DNA of 64,000 nucleotides from Burkholderia ubonensis (GTDB lineage Bacteria; Pseudomonadota; Gammaproteobacteria; Burkholderiales; Burkholderiaceae), in contig NZ_CP013420.1 in assembly GCF_001718695.1 (NCBI RefSeq), positions 2,232,001 through 2,296,000 of the forward strand, read 5' to 3'. A program made the position numbers and the translations under genes. Positions 17,866 through 26,349 of this stretch are shown here, piece after piece (within the stretch, counting starts at the first letter, position 1; each line of letters opens with the position of its first letter). The notes under the pieces were generated by a model. The model was not told the origin of the DNA and did not search any database. It saw only the letters and a program-made list of their open reading frames with translations.

Positions 17866-18210
17866 TTACTTTGACGGCGCGCCTGCCAGCACCCATTCGA
17901 CGACCGAACGGGCGTCGGCATCGCTCATGCGCGGATGCGCGGGCATCGGAATCGCGCCCCACACGCCGGAGCCGCCCTCCTTCACCTTCTTCGACAGCTT
18001 CGCGACCGCCTGCGGATCGCCCTTGTAGCGCGCCGCGATGTCCTTGAACGATGGGCCGACCAGCTTGCGGTCGACCGCGTGGCAGCCCATGCACGCATTG
18101 CCGCGCGCGACCTTGAGACCGTCGCCGACGTCCGCGTGCGCGATCGCGCCGAACGTGCCCGCCAGCAGCGCCGCAGCCGCGGCGCCTTGAATCCACTGCT
18201 TCGGCTTCAT
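17866..18210 (-). CDS. Class I c-type cytochrome (small, periplasmic)
   Basis: A 114-residue protein with a signal peptide (AAAAALLAGTFGAIAHA) and a single haem site CMGCH at about residue 40. The distal methionine is probably in IPMPAHP, with VGPSFKDIAARYKGD between them, the pattern of cytochrome c551/c552-type electron carriers. The GVWGAIPMP-A-HP and DADARSVVEWVL end is typical of cytochrome c5/c8-like proteins. Its ATG overlaps the dolP stop by four bases, so it is translated with the envelope genes before it; the same neighbourhood is common in beta-proteobacteria. Confidence 0.88.
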   Translation of the reverse strand: MKPKQWIQGAAAAALLAGTFGAIAHADVGDGLKVARGNACMGCHAVDRKLVGPSFKDIAARYKGDPQAVAKLSKKVKEGGSGVWGAIPMPAHPRMSDADARSVVEWVLAGAPSK

Positions 18211-18995
18211 TGCGGCGCCGCCTTCGGATTGCCCGGATGAACGTTGGTCGAATTCGAGATCGGCGCGGGCGACTGCAGCGGCGTCGCCTGAACCGACGCG
18301 TCGGGCACCGCGCCGACCGTCGCGCCTTCAGCTGGAGCCGCCGCGGACGCGCCGCTCGCAGGGGCCGCCGCCTGCAGCGCCTGCGCGTCCTGCGGCTTGA
18401 TGTACTGGAACACCTTCACGACCTTCTCGACGCCCGGCACCTGGCTCGCGACTTCCGCGCCGCGGTTGCCTTCGTCGACCGTGACGAGCCCCATCAGGTA
18501 CAGGTTGCCGCGCTCGCTGACAACCTTGTAGTTGTTCGCGGAAAGATCCTTCGTCGCGATCAGCGCGGTCTTCACGCGCCCTTCGAGGTACGAGTCGTTC
18601 GCGCGATCCGACAGCGAGCTGGCCGGCCCGACCGCCAGCTCGTTGACGATGCCGTTCACGTTGTTGATGCCGCGCACGATTTCCTCGGCGCGCTGCTTCG
18701 ACGCATCGTTCGGCACTTCGCCCGTCAGCAGCACGCGGCGGTTGAACACGGTTACGCCCACGTGCGACTGGTCCGGCAGGCCGTTGTTGATCTGCGTCGT
18801 CGCCTTGAGCTGGATCTCGCGGTCTTCCGTCTGCGCGCCGAGCGTGCGGCGGTCGGTCGCGATCAGCGCGCCGCCGCCTGCCGCGGCGCCCACCACCCCG
18901 AGCACGCAGCCCTGTAGCGACACGGCGAGACCGGCCGTCAGCGCGGCCAGCAGCGTGGTTCTGACGAGCGTCTGTTGGACGCGGCTTTTTTTCAT
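18207..18995 (-). CDS. dolP: BON-domain outer membrane lipoprotein (DolP/YraP family)
   Basis: A 262-residue lipoprotein: signal peptide with lipobox LQGC, then GAAAGGGALIATDRRTLGAQTEDREI, which is the hallmark opening of DolP. Two BON domains follow, with the repeated pattern VTVFNRRVLLTGEVPN...IVRGINNVNGIVNEL and YKVVSERGNLYLMGLVT...ASQVPGVEKVVKVF. A proline/alanine-rich tail of about 55 residues is longer than in enterobacterial DolP. These proteins bind anionic phospholipids at the division site and help keep the outer membrane intact. ATG 18995 has AAGGAGAG upstream. It lies 17 bases after diaA. Confidence 0.9.
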   Translation of the reverse strand: MKKSRVQQTLVRTTLLAALTAGLAVSLQGCVLGVVGAAAGGGALIATDRRTLGAQTEDREIQLKATTQINNGLPDQSHVGVTVFNRRVLLTGEVPNDASKQRAEEIVRGINNVNGIVNELAVGPASSLSDRANDSYLEGRVKTALIATKDLSANNYKVVSERGNLYLMGLVTVDEGNRGAEVASQVPGVEKVVKVFQYIKPQDAQALQAAAPASGASAAAPAEGATVGAVPDASVQATPLQSPAPISNSTNVHPGNPKAAPQ

Positions 18996-19012
18996 CGACG
19001 GCTCTCCTTCGT

Positions 19013-19597
19013 TCAATCCTCACCCAGCAGCATCGCGTCGATGCCGTCGCACAGGCAGTGGATGGTCAGCAGATGGATTTCGTGAATGCGCGCCGCCCGG
19101 TCGGCCGGCACGCTGATCGGGATGTCGGTGTCGGACAGCGCGGCCGCCAGCGCAAGGCTGCTGCCGCCGGTGAGCGCGACCACCGTCATCTCGCGCTCGT
19201 GCGCCTCGTCGACGGCGGCCAGCACACGCGGCGACGCGCCGGTCGGGTCCAGCACGAGCAGGATGTCGCCGGTCTGCCCGAGCACGCGCACCTGCTGCGC
19301 AAACAGCTGATCCGGCGCCAGCGCGCCGGTCAGGCCGGCATGGGACGCGTCGGTGGCAAGCGCGATCGCCGGCAGGCCCGGGCGCTCGCGCTCGAAGCCG
19401 CCGACCAGCGACACGGCGAGGTAGCGGGCGGCGGCAGCCGACAGGCCGTCGCCGCATGCGACGATCTTGTTGCCGTTCGCCAGCGCGGCGAACATCGCGT
19501 CGACCGCGGCCGCGATCGGCAACGACAGCGCGTCGCCGGCTTCGGCGTGAAGCGCGGCGCTGTCGTGGAAATGTTGCTGAATACGTTCGACTGACAT
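19013..19597 (-). CDS. diaA: SIS-domain DnaA-initiator-associating protein (DiaA / GmhA-like)
   Basis: A 194-residue single SIS-domain protein, related to phosphoheptose isomerase. It opens with SVERIQQHFHDSAALH, has the NGNKIVACGDGLSAAAARYLAVSLVGGFE phosphosugar-binding stretch, DILLVLDPTGASPRVLAAV, and closes with IHEIHLLTIHCLCDGIDAMLL, as DiaA does. Neighbours dolP and yraN/rsmI match the enterobacterial yraN-diaA-dolP order, so DiaA (stimulates replication initiation with DnaA) is preferred over a heptose isomerase. ATG 19597 begins at the conserved part. Confidence 0.85.
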   Translation of the reverse strand: MSVERIQQHFHDSAALHAEAGDALSLPIAAAVDAMFAALANGNKIVACGDGLSAAAARYLAVSLVGGFERERPGLPAIALATDASHAGLTGALAPDQLFAQQVRVLGQTGDILLVLDPTGASPRVLAAVDEAHEREMTVVALTGGSSLALAAALSDTDIPISVPADRAARIHEIHLLTIHCLCDGIDAMLLGED

Positions 19598-19723
19598 CGA
19601 TTCCTGATCGGGTGCTATGCGTGATGGGGCATCGCGCGACATCGTGAGTGCGGCGAGTTTACCGTACTCCGCGGTCTCGCCCCGGAGGCCGGCAGAACTC
19701 TTTACATCTGGTCACAGCTCGCG

Positions 19724-20173
19724 TCACGTGTCGTCCGCGCGAAACGCGTCGCGCAGCCACACGAGCTGCGTTGCCTCGAACGCGACCACGTCGAAGCGGC
19801 ACGGCGCGCCCGCGCCGTGCCTCACCCAGAAGCACTGGGCCGCCGCGACGAGCCGCATGCGCTTGCGCCAGCCGACGCTCGCCGCCGCGCCGCCGTGCCG
19901 GACGCTGCGCCGCGCGCGCACCTCGACGAACACCAGCGTGCCGTCCGGCTCGCGCATCACGAGATCGAGCTCGCCGCCGCGCATCGTCACGTTCGCCGCG
20001 ACGAACGCGAGCCCGCGGCGCTCGAGGAACTGCCGCGCCCGCGCCTCGAACGCCGCGCCGACCGACTTGGATCGCGCCGCGCCGGAAAAGTTGTCCGTGC
20101 GCGCAGCCGGCTGCCCATCCGCACGCGACGGCGCGCGTCCGCCGCCCGATCCGGCCGGCGCCCCGTGGCACAA
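19724..20173 (-). CDS. yraN: YraN family (UPF0102) putative endonuclease-fold protein
   Basis: A protein of about 149 residues with the PD-(D/E)XK-like core of UPF0102: [41 protein letters not shown] (catalytic E-x-D...E-V-(R/K) pattern) and [14 protein letters not shown]. Its role is unproven; the family is near rsmI and dolP in many proteobacteria. The start is uncertain: an ATG at 20221 would overlap the rsmI start on the other strand, while TTG 20173 gives LCHGAPAG, which matches the MCH... start I recall for Burkholderia members. TTG 20173 is chosen. Confidence 0.82.
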   Translation of the reverse strand: MCHGAPAGSGGGRAPSRADGQPAARTDNFSGAARSKSVGAAFEARARQFLERRGLAFVAANVTMRGGELDLVMREPDGTLVFVEVRARRSVRHGGAAASVGWRKRMRLVAAAQCFWVRHGAGAPCRFDVVAFEATQLVWLRDAFRADDT

Positions 20174-20219
20174 TGCCGACCTTGTTCCGCTTGCGCCGCG
20201 ACCGCGCGCGTTGCCCGCC

Positions 20220-21098
20220 ATGACTGCCCTCCTCGAACTTGCGCACTCGCAGCACTACCCGAGCGCCGCGCTCTACATCGTCGCGACGCCGATCGGCAAC
20301 ACCGCCGACATCACGCTGCGCGCGCTCCACGTGCTCGGCCTCGCCGACCGCATCGCCGCCGAAGACACCCGCAACACCGGCCAGCTGCTCGCGCGCTACG
20401 GAATCTCGAAGCCGCTCGTCGCTGCGCACGAGCACAACGAACGCGAAGCCGCGCTGCGCGTGATCGAGCACCTGCGCGCGGGTGAACGCGTCGCGTATGT
20501 GTCGGACGCCGGCACGCCGGGCATCTCGGACCCCGGCGCGCGGCTCGTCGACGCGGTGCGCGCGGCCGGCTTCGCGGTGATTCCGCTGCCGGGCGCGAGC
20601 GCGGCCGTGACCGCGGTGAGCGTCGCCGGCGACTGGGCCGGCGCGTTCACGTTCGCGGGATTCCTGCCGCCGAAGGCGAAGCAGCGCGCCACCGCACTGC
20701 AGGCGCTCGCCGCGCATCCATACGCGCTCGTGTTCTACGAAGCGCCGCACCGGATCGTCGAGACGGTCGCCGCGCTCGCGGACGCGTTCGGCCCCGCGCG
20801 CCGGCTGCTGATCGCGCGCGAACTGACCAAGCTACACGAACAGCTGTTCCAGGGCACCCTGGCCGAAGGGCTGACGTGGCTCGAAGGGGACGCGAACCGG
20901 CAGCGCGGCGAGTTCGTGCTCGTCGTCGAAGGCGCGCCGGCCGACGAGGGCGCGGCCGACGACGCCGCGCACGACGCGCTGCTCAGGCTGCTGCTGGAAG
21001 AGGTGCCGGTGAAGAGCGCGGCCAGGCTCGCGGCCGCGCTGACGGGCGCGTCGCGCAACGCGCTGTATGCGCGCGCGCTCGTGCTGAAGGACGGTTGA
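20220..21098 (+). CDS. rsmI: 16S rRNA (cytidine-1402 2'-O)-methyltransferase RsmI
   Basis: A 292-residue SAM-dependent tetrapyrrole-methylase-fold enzyme that methylates C1402 of 16S rRNA in the decoding centre. Motifs: [45 protein letters not shown] and [16 protein letters not shown], ending in a helical domain with [26 protein letters not shown]. It diverges from yraN and stands alone, followed by a strong bidirectional terminator. Confidence 0.94.
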   Translation: MTALLELAHSQHYPSAALYIVATPIGNTADITLRALHVLGLADRIAAEDTRNTGQLLARYGISKPLVAAHEHNEREAALRVIEHLRAGERVAYVSDAGTPGISDPGARLVDAVRAAGFAVIPLPGASAAVTAVSVAGDWAGAFTFAGFLPPKAKQRATALQALAAHPYALVFYEAPHRIVETVAALADAFGPARRLLIARELTKLHEQLFQGTLAEGLTWLEGDANRQRGEFVLVVEGAPADEGAADDAAHDALLRLLLEEVPVKSAARLAAALTGASRNALYARALVLKDG

Positions 21099-21113
21099 GC
21101 GGCGGCGCCGCGG

Positions 21114-21152
21114 AAACGACAAAGGGCTGCCGATGGCAGCCCTTTGTCGTTT
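21114..21152. terminator. Bidirectional terminator between rsmI and rlpA
   Basis: An 18-bp perfect stem (from AAACGACAAAGGG to its complement) with a three-base loop GAT, with A and T ends on both sides, sits between the stops of two converging genes. Confidence 0.9.
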
Positions 21153-21182
21153 GGCCCGCTGGCGGCAGCGGGAGCCGTCGCG

Positions 21183-21794
21183 TTACTTGGTCGAGATCGA
21201 CGCGAGCATTTCGTCGCGCGCTGCGCGCGCTTCCTGCGGCGACAGCCCTTCGATCTTCACACGCCCGGTGCCGGCGTGCACGAGGCCGATCAGCTTGGCG
21301 GCCGCGTACGACAGGTCGAGCACGCGACCACGCTTGAACGGCCCGCGGTCATTGACCTTCACGACGACCCACTTGCCGGTCGACGCGTTCGTCACCTTGA
21401 TGTACGACGACAGCGGCAGCGTCCGGTGAGCGGCCGTGAACGCGTTCATGTTGAAGCGCTCGCCGTTCGCGGTGCGGCGGCCGTGGAAGCCCCTGCCGTA
21501 CCACGACGCCCGGCCGGTCTGGCGGAAATCGGATACGTCGGCGCCGTCGATCGGCTGCGCATCGGCGAGCGACGCGCCCTTGGCTTCCTTGCTGTCGGCA
21601 GCCGGCATCGACGCCAGCGCCGAATCGAAATTCAGTTGCTGCTTGTCGTCGTCCGCCTTCGCGGCGGCAGCGGTCTTGTTGACCGCACCCTTCTGGTTGG
21701 CGCTGCCGGTGGTCTGGCTGGGCGGCACGGCACAGCCCGTCAGCGCGAAAAATACAGCCAAAGTTCCGAATCGGCTCGGAAATCGAAATTTCAT
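21183..21794 (-). CDS. rlpA: RlpA-like septal lipoprotein (rare lipoprotein A, DPBB domain)
   Basis: A 203-residue lipoprotein with lipobox ALTGC, then a disordered linker rich in Ala/Lys/Asp, then the double-psi beta-barrel typical of RlpA: GRASWYGRGFHGRRTANGERF, FTAAHRTLPLSSYIKVTN, VVKVNDRGPF and VLDLSYAAAKLIGL. RlpA enzymes cleave peptidoglycan strands lacking stem peptides, mainly at the septum. There is no SPOR domain, which many longer relatives have, so targeting to the septum would need another route. ATG 21794 opens the signal peptide; the upstream open frame does not look coding. Confidence 0.9.
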   Translation of the reverse strand: MKFRFPSRFGTLAVFFALTGCAVPPSQTTGSANQKGAVNKTAAAAKADDDKQQLNFDSALASMPAADSKEAKGASLADAQPIDGADVSDFRQTGRASWYGRGFHGRRTANGERFNMNAFTAAHRTLPLSSYIKVTNASTGKWVVVKVNDRGPFKRGRVLDLSYAAAKLIGLVHAGTGRVKIEGLSPQEARAARDEMLASISTK

Positions 21795-22437
21795 CGACGT
21801 GTCGCCTTCTGGTTCGGGCCGCGTTTTCACAACATTGCTATGCGGCCCGGACGGCAAATGCGCGCAACGCCCCGCTCGACCACGAGCAGGCGGCTAGCAT
21901 GGACGCGGCTATCGTACTCGCCGCAACCGTCCTGATTAGCTTTCACGTCTGGCGCAACCTGTCCCCGGCAGCCTGACCAGACCCCACATGCCGCCATCGA
22001 ACATGGCTTTCACGTTCGCGCGCGTCGATACAGCCAACGCACAGGAACGGCGGCACAGGCCTCATCCGGCGGCGCGGCAGCAGGGCCGCAGCGGGCGCGC
22101 AGCACCCGGCCGGACAAGACGTGAGCACCGAACAGTCGGTGCTGGATTCACCGCCGGACTCCCCGGCGGCCGATGCTTGACGGTGAATCCGACGCCCCGT
22201 TTAACGGGGCCGAAACACCAGCGAACTGCGTGAAATTCACGCACAGTGGGCCGCATTATACATAAATCAAAACGCTGTCTCGAAAAGCGCCCCCGCCGGA
22301 CCATTGATTCTCTCTATGGCCGTAACAATCGGGATGCTCGGGGAATGCCCGTAGAAGCGCGCCGCGCGGCGCGGCGCCACGCCCACATGCGGCGCGTGCG
22401 ACCGGTACAATCGCTCCTTTTAGCCGCCGGTGCTTCC
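21795..22437. other. Long structured intergenic region between rlpA and the metallo-hydrolase gene
   Basis: This 643-base gap has no convincing gene. It contains several inverted repeats: GATTCACCG...CGGTGAATC enclosing CCGCCGG/CCGGCGG (about 22146-22195), AGCACCGA/TCGGTGCT (about 22126-22145), GCCCCGTTTAACGGGGC (about 22193-22211) and GCGTGAAATTCACGC (22227-22243). Reading leftward a TATAAT is seen at about 22256-22261 just before them, so a leftward structured RNA or a long rlpA leader is possible. A 25-codon hydrophobic reading frame on the plus strand (21899-21976) is noted in the findings. Confidence 0.4.
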
Positions 22438-23082
22438 ATGAAAGTCACGCTCATCCCGGTCACGCCGTTCCAGCAGAACTGCTCGCTGCTCGTCTGCGAG
22501 GCGACCGGCCGCGCCGCCGTCGTCGATCCCGGCGGCGATCTCGAACGGATCGAACAGGAAGTCGCCCGCCAGAACGTGCAGGTCGAGAAGGTGCTGCTCA
22601 CGCACGGGCACATCGATCACTGCGCGGGCGCGAAGGCGCTCGCGACCCGCTACGGCGTGCCGATCGAAGGGCCGCAGGAGGACGAGCGCTTCTGGATCGA
22701 GAAGCTGCCGACGCAGAGCGAGCGCTTCGGCTTCCCGGCCGCGGACGCGTTCGAGCCCGACCGCTGGCTGAACGACGGCGACACCGTGCAGTTCGGCGAC
22801 GAGACGCTCGAGGTCTACCACTGCCCGGGCCACACGCCGGGCCACGTCGTGTTCTTCAGCCGGCCGCACCGGCTCGCGATCGTCGGCGACGTGCTGTTCG
22901 CGGGCTCGATCGGCCGCACGGATTTCCCGCGCGGCAACCACGCCGACCTCGTCCGCTCGATCAAGGAGAAGCTGTGGCCGCTCGGCGACGACGTCACGTT
23001 CGTGCCCGGCCACGGCCCGGTGTCGACGTTCGGCGACGAGCGCCGCACGAATCCGTTCGTCTCGGACAAGGTGTTCGGATGA
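22438..23082 (+). CDS. Metallo-beta-lactamase-fold hydrolase (glyoxalase II-like, YcbL type)
   Basis: A 214-residue metallo-hydrolase. It has the zinc motif [10 protein letters not shown], the second histidine in [11 protein letters not shown], the bridging aspartate in [18 protein letters not shown] and the last histidine in [19 protein letters not shown]. The length and the SIGRTDFP segment match small glyoxalase II-like proteins such as YcbL, which hydrolyse thioesters like S-lactoylglutathione. ATG 22438 ([15 protein letters not shown]) is the family start. Its stop overlaps the start of the next gene (ATGA), so the two are translationally coupled. Confidence 0.9.
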   Translation: MKVTLIPVTPFQQNCSLLVCEATGRAAVVDPGGDLERIEQEVARQNVQVEKVLLTHGHIDHCAGAKALATRYGVPIEGPQEDERFWIEKLPTQSERFGFPAADAFEPDRWLNDGDTVQFGDETLEVYHCPGHTPGHVVFFSRPHRLAIVGDVLFAGSIGRTDFPRGNHADLVRSIKEKLWPLGDDVTFVPGHGPVSTFGDERRTNPFVSDKVFG

Positions 23083-23738
23083 ACCAGAAGGCGATTCAGG
23101 AAATCTACGTCAGCACCGACGTCGAGGCCGACGGCCCGATTCCCGGCCCGCACTCGATGCTGAGCTTCGCGTCGGCCGCGTACACCGAGGACAAGCAGCT
23201 GATCGCGACGTTTTCCGCGAACCTCGAGACGCTGCCCGGCGCGCAGCCGCATCCGGTGCAGGACGCGTGGTGGAAGACCCAGCCCGATGCGTGGGCCGCG
23301 TGCCGGCGCGACCTGCAGGCGCCGGAAGCGGCGCTCGTCGCCTACGTCGACTGGGTCGAGGCGCTGCCCGGCAAGCCGGTGTTCGTCGCGATGCCGGCCG
23401 GCTTCGATTTCACGTTCATGTTCTGGTACATGATGCGCTTCGCGGGCCGCTGCCCGTTCTCGTGGTCGGCGCTCGACATCAAGACGCTCGCGTTCGCGAT
23501 GACGGGCCTGCCGTACCGCAAAGCGATCAAGCCGCGCTTCCCGAAGCACTGGTTCGACGATCATCCGCACACGCACGTCGCGCTCGACGACGCGATCGAG
23601 CAAGGCGCGCTGTTCTGCAACATGCTCGCCGACCTGCGCACGCAGCAGGCCGCGCTCGCCGCGCGCTCGGGCGCTGCCGACACGGCGGCCGACGACGGCC
23701 TGGCGGGACAAAATCCTACGGACCCGCGTGCAAATTAG
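23079..23738 (+). CDS. DEDD-type 3'-5' exonuclease-like protein
   Basis: A 219-residue protein beginning with [21 protein letters not shown], where D-x-E gives the first metal site of the RNase H-like DEDD exonuclease fold. [15 protein letters not shown] supplies a following acidic residue and [20 protein letters not shown] the closing H...D motif. The order fits the DEDDh class (oligoribonuclease/RNase T/DnaQ-like). The nucleic acid substrate is unknown. It overlaps the hydrolase gene by four bases; the last 25 residues look disordered. Confidence 0.82.
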   Translation: MNQKAIQEIYVSTDVEADGPIPGPHSMLSFASAAYTEDKQLIATFSANLETLPGAQPHPVQDAWWKTQPDAWAACRRDLQAPEAALVAYVDWVEALPGKPVFVAMPAGFDFTFMFWYMMRFAGRCPFSWSALDIKTLAFAMTGLPYRKAIKPRFPKHWFDDHPHTHVALDDAIEQGALFCNMLADLRTQQAALAARSGAADTAADDGLAGQNPTDPRAN

Positions 23739-23819
23739 CGAATCTCCCTCAGCGGCGGCGCATATCGGATTGCCTTTCCTTTCGCACCCCTCTAACATTC
23801 GGAGTGTTGTAGCTGCCGC

Positions 23820-24290
23820 ATGGAGGCGCAGGTGACGCTCGATTCCTTTTCGCAAAAAATCCTTCGCCTGTTGCAGCTCGACGCGCGCCGTTCCGTCCAG
23901 GAAATCTCCGACCAGGTCGGCCTGTCGAGCACGCCGTGCTGGCGCCGCATCAAGGACATGGAGCAATCCGGCGTGATCCAGCGCTACACCGCGCTGCTCG
24001 ATCGCGAAAAGCTCGGCCTGCACGTGTGTGCGCTCGCGCACGTGCACCTGACCCGTCACAACGAGGGCGGCGTCGAGCAGTTCGAGCGCGAGATCGCGAC
24101 CTGCCCGGAAGTCACCGAGTGCTACAGCACGACCGGCGAAGCCGATTACATCCTCAAGATCGTCGCGCCCGACATCAAGGCGTACGACGTGTTCCTGCAC
24201 GAGCGCATCTTCAAGATTCCGGCGGTGTCGCAGGTGCGCACGAGCGTCGTGCTGCGCGAGATCAAGTTCGATACGCAGCTGCCGCTCTAA
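23820..24290 (+). CDS. Lrp/AsnC family transcriptional regulator
   Basis: A 156-residue regulator with an N-terminal helix-turn-helix (ILRLLQLDARRSVQEISDQVGLSSTPCWRRIKDME) and the C-terminal RAM domain (VTECYSTTGEADYILKIVAPD), which binds an amino acid and forms octamers. The STPCWRRIK wing is characteristic. It is alone on its strand; the exonuclease is 81 bases upstream with no terminator seen, and the cation exporter converges from the right, 18 bases from its stop. Target genes are not indicated. Confidence 0.92.
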   Translation: MEAQVTLDSFSQKILRLLQLDARRSVQEISDQVGLSSTPCWRRIKDMEQSGVIQRYTALLDREKLGLHVCALAHVHLTRHNEGGVEQFEREIATCPEVTECYSTTGEADYILKIVAPDIKAYDVFLHERIFKIPAVSQVRTSVVLREIKFDTQLPL

Positions 24291-24307
24291 GCGCGAACCG
24301 CTCCCCG

Positions 24308-25474
24308 TCATGGACGCTCCTGCACCGCCCGCGTGAAACTGATCCGGCGCGCGCCGAACTGCCGCGCCAGCGCGCCGACGTCGAGCCGTTCGGCAAGCGC
24401 CGCGTCGGCATCGGCGCTCGCGCGCGGATCGGCCGCGAGCGTCACGTCGATCTCGAGCCCCGTGCTCAGGTAGTGGAGATTCACCGTGTCGGCGCGCAGG
24501 CCGCGCCGCGCGAGCTCGGCCTCGAGCCGGGCCGCGATCTCGCCGCGCGGCGGCAGCGCGAGCGCCGGCCGGCGCGCCGCGTCGTTCTCCGGATCGACGT
24601 GGATCAGCGCGTCGAGCACGCGCCGGTCGGACAGCACGCGCGCGCGCGCGGTCTCCGCGATGTAATGCCCTTCCGATACGGAGATCATCGGGTCGACGAG
24701 GATATGCGCATCGACGAGCGCCGAGTCGCCCATCTTGCGCGTGCGCAGGTCGTGCACGTCGCGCACGCCGGGCGTGGCCGCGAGCAGCGCGCGAATCTCC
24801 GCGGTGTCGGTCTCGTCGAGCGCGCGGTCGGAGAGGTCCTGCAGCGCGTCATAGCCGAACGTCCAGCCCATCCGCGCGACCATGAAGCCGACGATCGCAG
24901 CGGCGATCGGGTCGAGCAGCCGCACGCCGGCAAGACTGCCGACGATGCCGATCGCGACCACGAGCGACGACGCGGCATCCGAGCGCGCATGCCATGCATT
25001 CGCGACGAGCATGGCCGAACGCACGCGCTGCGCCTCGCGCAGCATGTAGCGGAACAGCGCCTCCTTCGACACCAGCACGGTGACCGCGACGATCAGCGCA
25101 CTGAAATGCACGGGCGGAATGTCCTCGAGATGCACGAGGCGATCGCCCGCGCGCCACAGCATGCCGATTCCCACCGCGATCAGAATCCCGCCGAGAAACA
25201 GCGACGCAACCGTCTCGTAACGGCTGTGCCCGTAATTGTGATCGGCGTCCGGCATTGCGCCACTGTGGCGATTCGCGACCAGGACGACAAAATCCGAGAT
25301 CAAATCGGAGATTGAATGGATGCCATCGGCAATCAGCGCCTGCGAATGCGCAATCGTGCCGACTGCGATCTGAAACGTCGCCAGCACGACATTGAGCACG
25401 ATACTGACCAGCGTGCTCTTGCGCGCAACCGCGTGCTTTTCTCCGCTATGCGCGTCGCCGGAAAAGGTGGACAT
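24308..25474 (-). CDS. Cation diffusion facilitator (zinc/iron/manganese exporter family)
   Basis: A 388-residue CDF transporter. Metal-site motifs are visible in both halves: ADGIHSISDLISDFVV in the second membrane segment and NAWHARSDAASSLVV in the fifth, with NYGHSRYET after the third. About six membrane segments are followed by a long cytoplasmic part (from about residue 215) containing the ferredoxin-like domain GVRDVHDLRTRKMGDSALVDAHILVDP and an additional domain (about residues 300-388) beyond the usual end. The H-x3-D metal ligands would favour Zn/Fe; specificity is not proven. ATG 25474 is used because the upstream open frame lacks a ribosome site. Confidence 0.9.
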   Translation of the reverse strand: MSTFSGDAHSGEKHAVARKSTLVSIVLNVVLATFQIAVGTIAHSQALIADGIHSISDLISDFVVLVANRHSGAMPDADHNYGHSRYETVASLFLGGILIAVGIGMLWRAGDRLVHLEDIPPVHFSALIVAVTVLVSKEALFRYMLREAQRVRSAMLVANAWHARSDAASSLVVAIGIVGSLAGVRLLDPIAAAIVGFMVARMGWTFGYDALQDLSDRALDETDTAEIRALLAATPGVRDVHDLRTRKMGDSALVDAHILVDPMISVSEGHYIAETARARVLSDRRVLDALIHVDPENDAARRPALALPPRGEIAARLEAELARRGLRADTVNLHYLSTGLEIDVTLAADPRASADADAALAERLDVGALARQFGARRISFTRAVQERP

Positions 25475-25650
25475 GAAATATGAGATAACGGTTGAGATAG
25501 GTGATTCTATCAAACCAATCTCGCCGGGCATTCCGTTAACACGGATTTTTCCCGTTAAATCAGACGCTTATGCGAACGGGTCGCATTTTCATTCACGCCG
25601 ACCGTGACGTTTCCGTGACATTTTCCTTACATTTTCGTATCACGATGCAA

Positions 25651-25690
25651 AAAAGGCCGCACTCCTCGACGGAGACGCGGCCTTCTTTCG
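25651..25690 (-). terminator. Rho-independent terminator of the first H-NS-like gene
   Basis: AAGGCCGC pairs with GCGGCCTT with an inner CTCC/GGAG stem, and a run of A on the left becomes T on the minus strand. It lies 21 bases after the gene's stop. Confidence 0.82.
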
Positions 25691-25710
25691 GCACCGACTT
25701 AATCAGTCGT

Positions 25711-26004
25711 TTAAATCGCGAACTGTTCGCGGTTCTTGCCGGCGATCCAGCGCGGCGGCTTGCCGCGGCCCGACCACGTCGCGCCCGATTCCGGATCGCG
25801 GTATTTTGCCGCGACGCCGGCACGCGGACGGCCGACCTTGCCAGCCTTCGCACGGCTCAGGCCGAGCTCGGCGAGCGTAAAGCCGTAGTCAGCGATTTTC
25901 TGCTTCACGTCATTGAGGACTTCGGCGTATTCACGCGACTTCGCCTCTTCGATTTGCTTCTCCAGCTTTTCCCGCTGGGCCAGCAGGTCCTTGTAAGAAG
26001 ACAT
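25711..26004 (-). CDS. H-NS family histone-like nucleoid protein, copy 1
   Basis: A 97-residue H-NS-type protein: N-terminal coiled-coil oligomerisation region (YKDLLAQREKLEKQIEEAKSRE), a linker with RAKAGKVGRPRAG, and the C-terminal DNA-binding signature KYRDPESGATWSGRGKPPRWI. Such proteins bind curved AT-rich DNA and silence acquired genes. The start codon is ATG 26004, which begins at the conserved coiled coil. A paralogue sits at 61.6 kb. The region upstream is AT-rich, a possible target of autoregulation. Confidence 0.92.
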   Translation of the reverse strand: MSSYKDLLAQREKLEKQIEEAKSREYAEVLNDVKQKIADYGFTLAELGLSRAKAGKVGRPRAGVAAKYRDPESGATWSGRGKPPRWIAGKNREQFAI

Positions 26005-26349
26005 AGTTTCCCTTTTATCTGACCAATGGCGCCGGTCTTGAGCCGGCTCACCATTCTTGAAATATTTGTGCCTCGGATTTTGAAGGCAGAGATTAGCACA
26101 AAACAGATTTGATAGAGCGCGTTTCACGAAAATACACAGATCGTTTTCAATTCGGCCGTGTCATTTTGACCTGCCGCGGCCTTATCTCAAATTTTTACGC
26201 GGTTGCATAGAGATTAGGACATTACCGATCCACTAATTGGACTTTCAGCATACGCAATTACCCTGCATCTGAAAAATCAAAGCTTTCATCAGACGACAGG
26301 TTTGCGAAAAAGTATGCAATAAAGCAATGCTATGCGCGGCGGTGCGACG
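26005..26349. other. AT-rich intergenic region upstream of the H-NS gene
   Basis: This 345-base gap between an H-NS start and the end of the HugZ-like gene has no gene. On the minus strand TGCTAATCT (about 26091-26099) resembles an extended -10 for the H-NS gene, without a good -35. The remainder (26160-26330) is AT-rich, without hairpins or repeats that I could identify. Confidence 0.4.
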
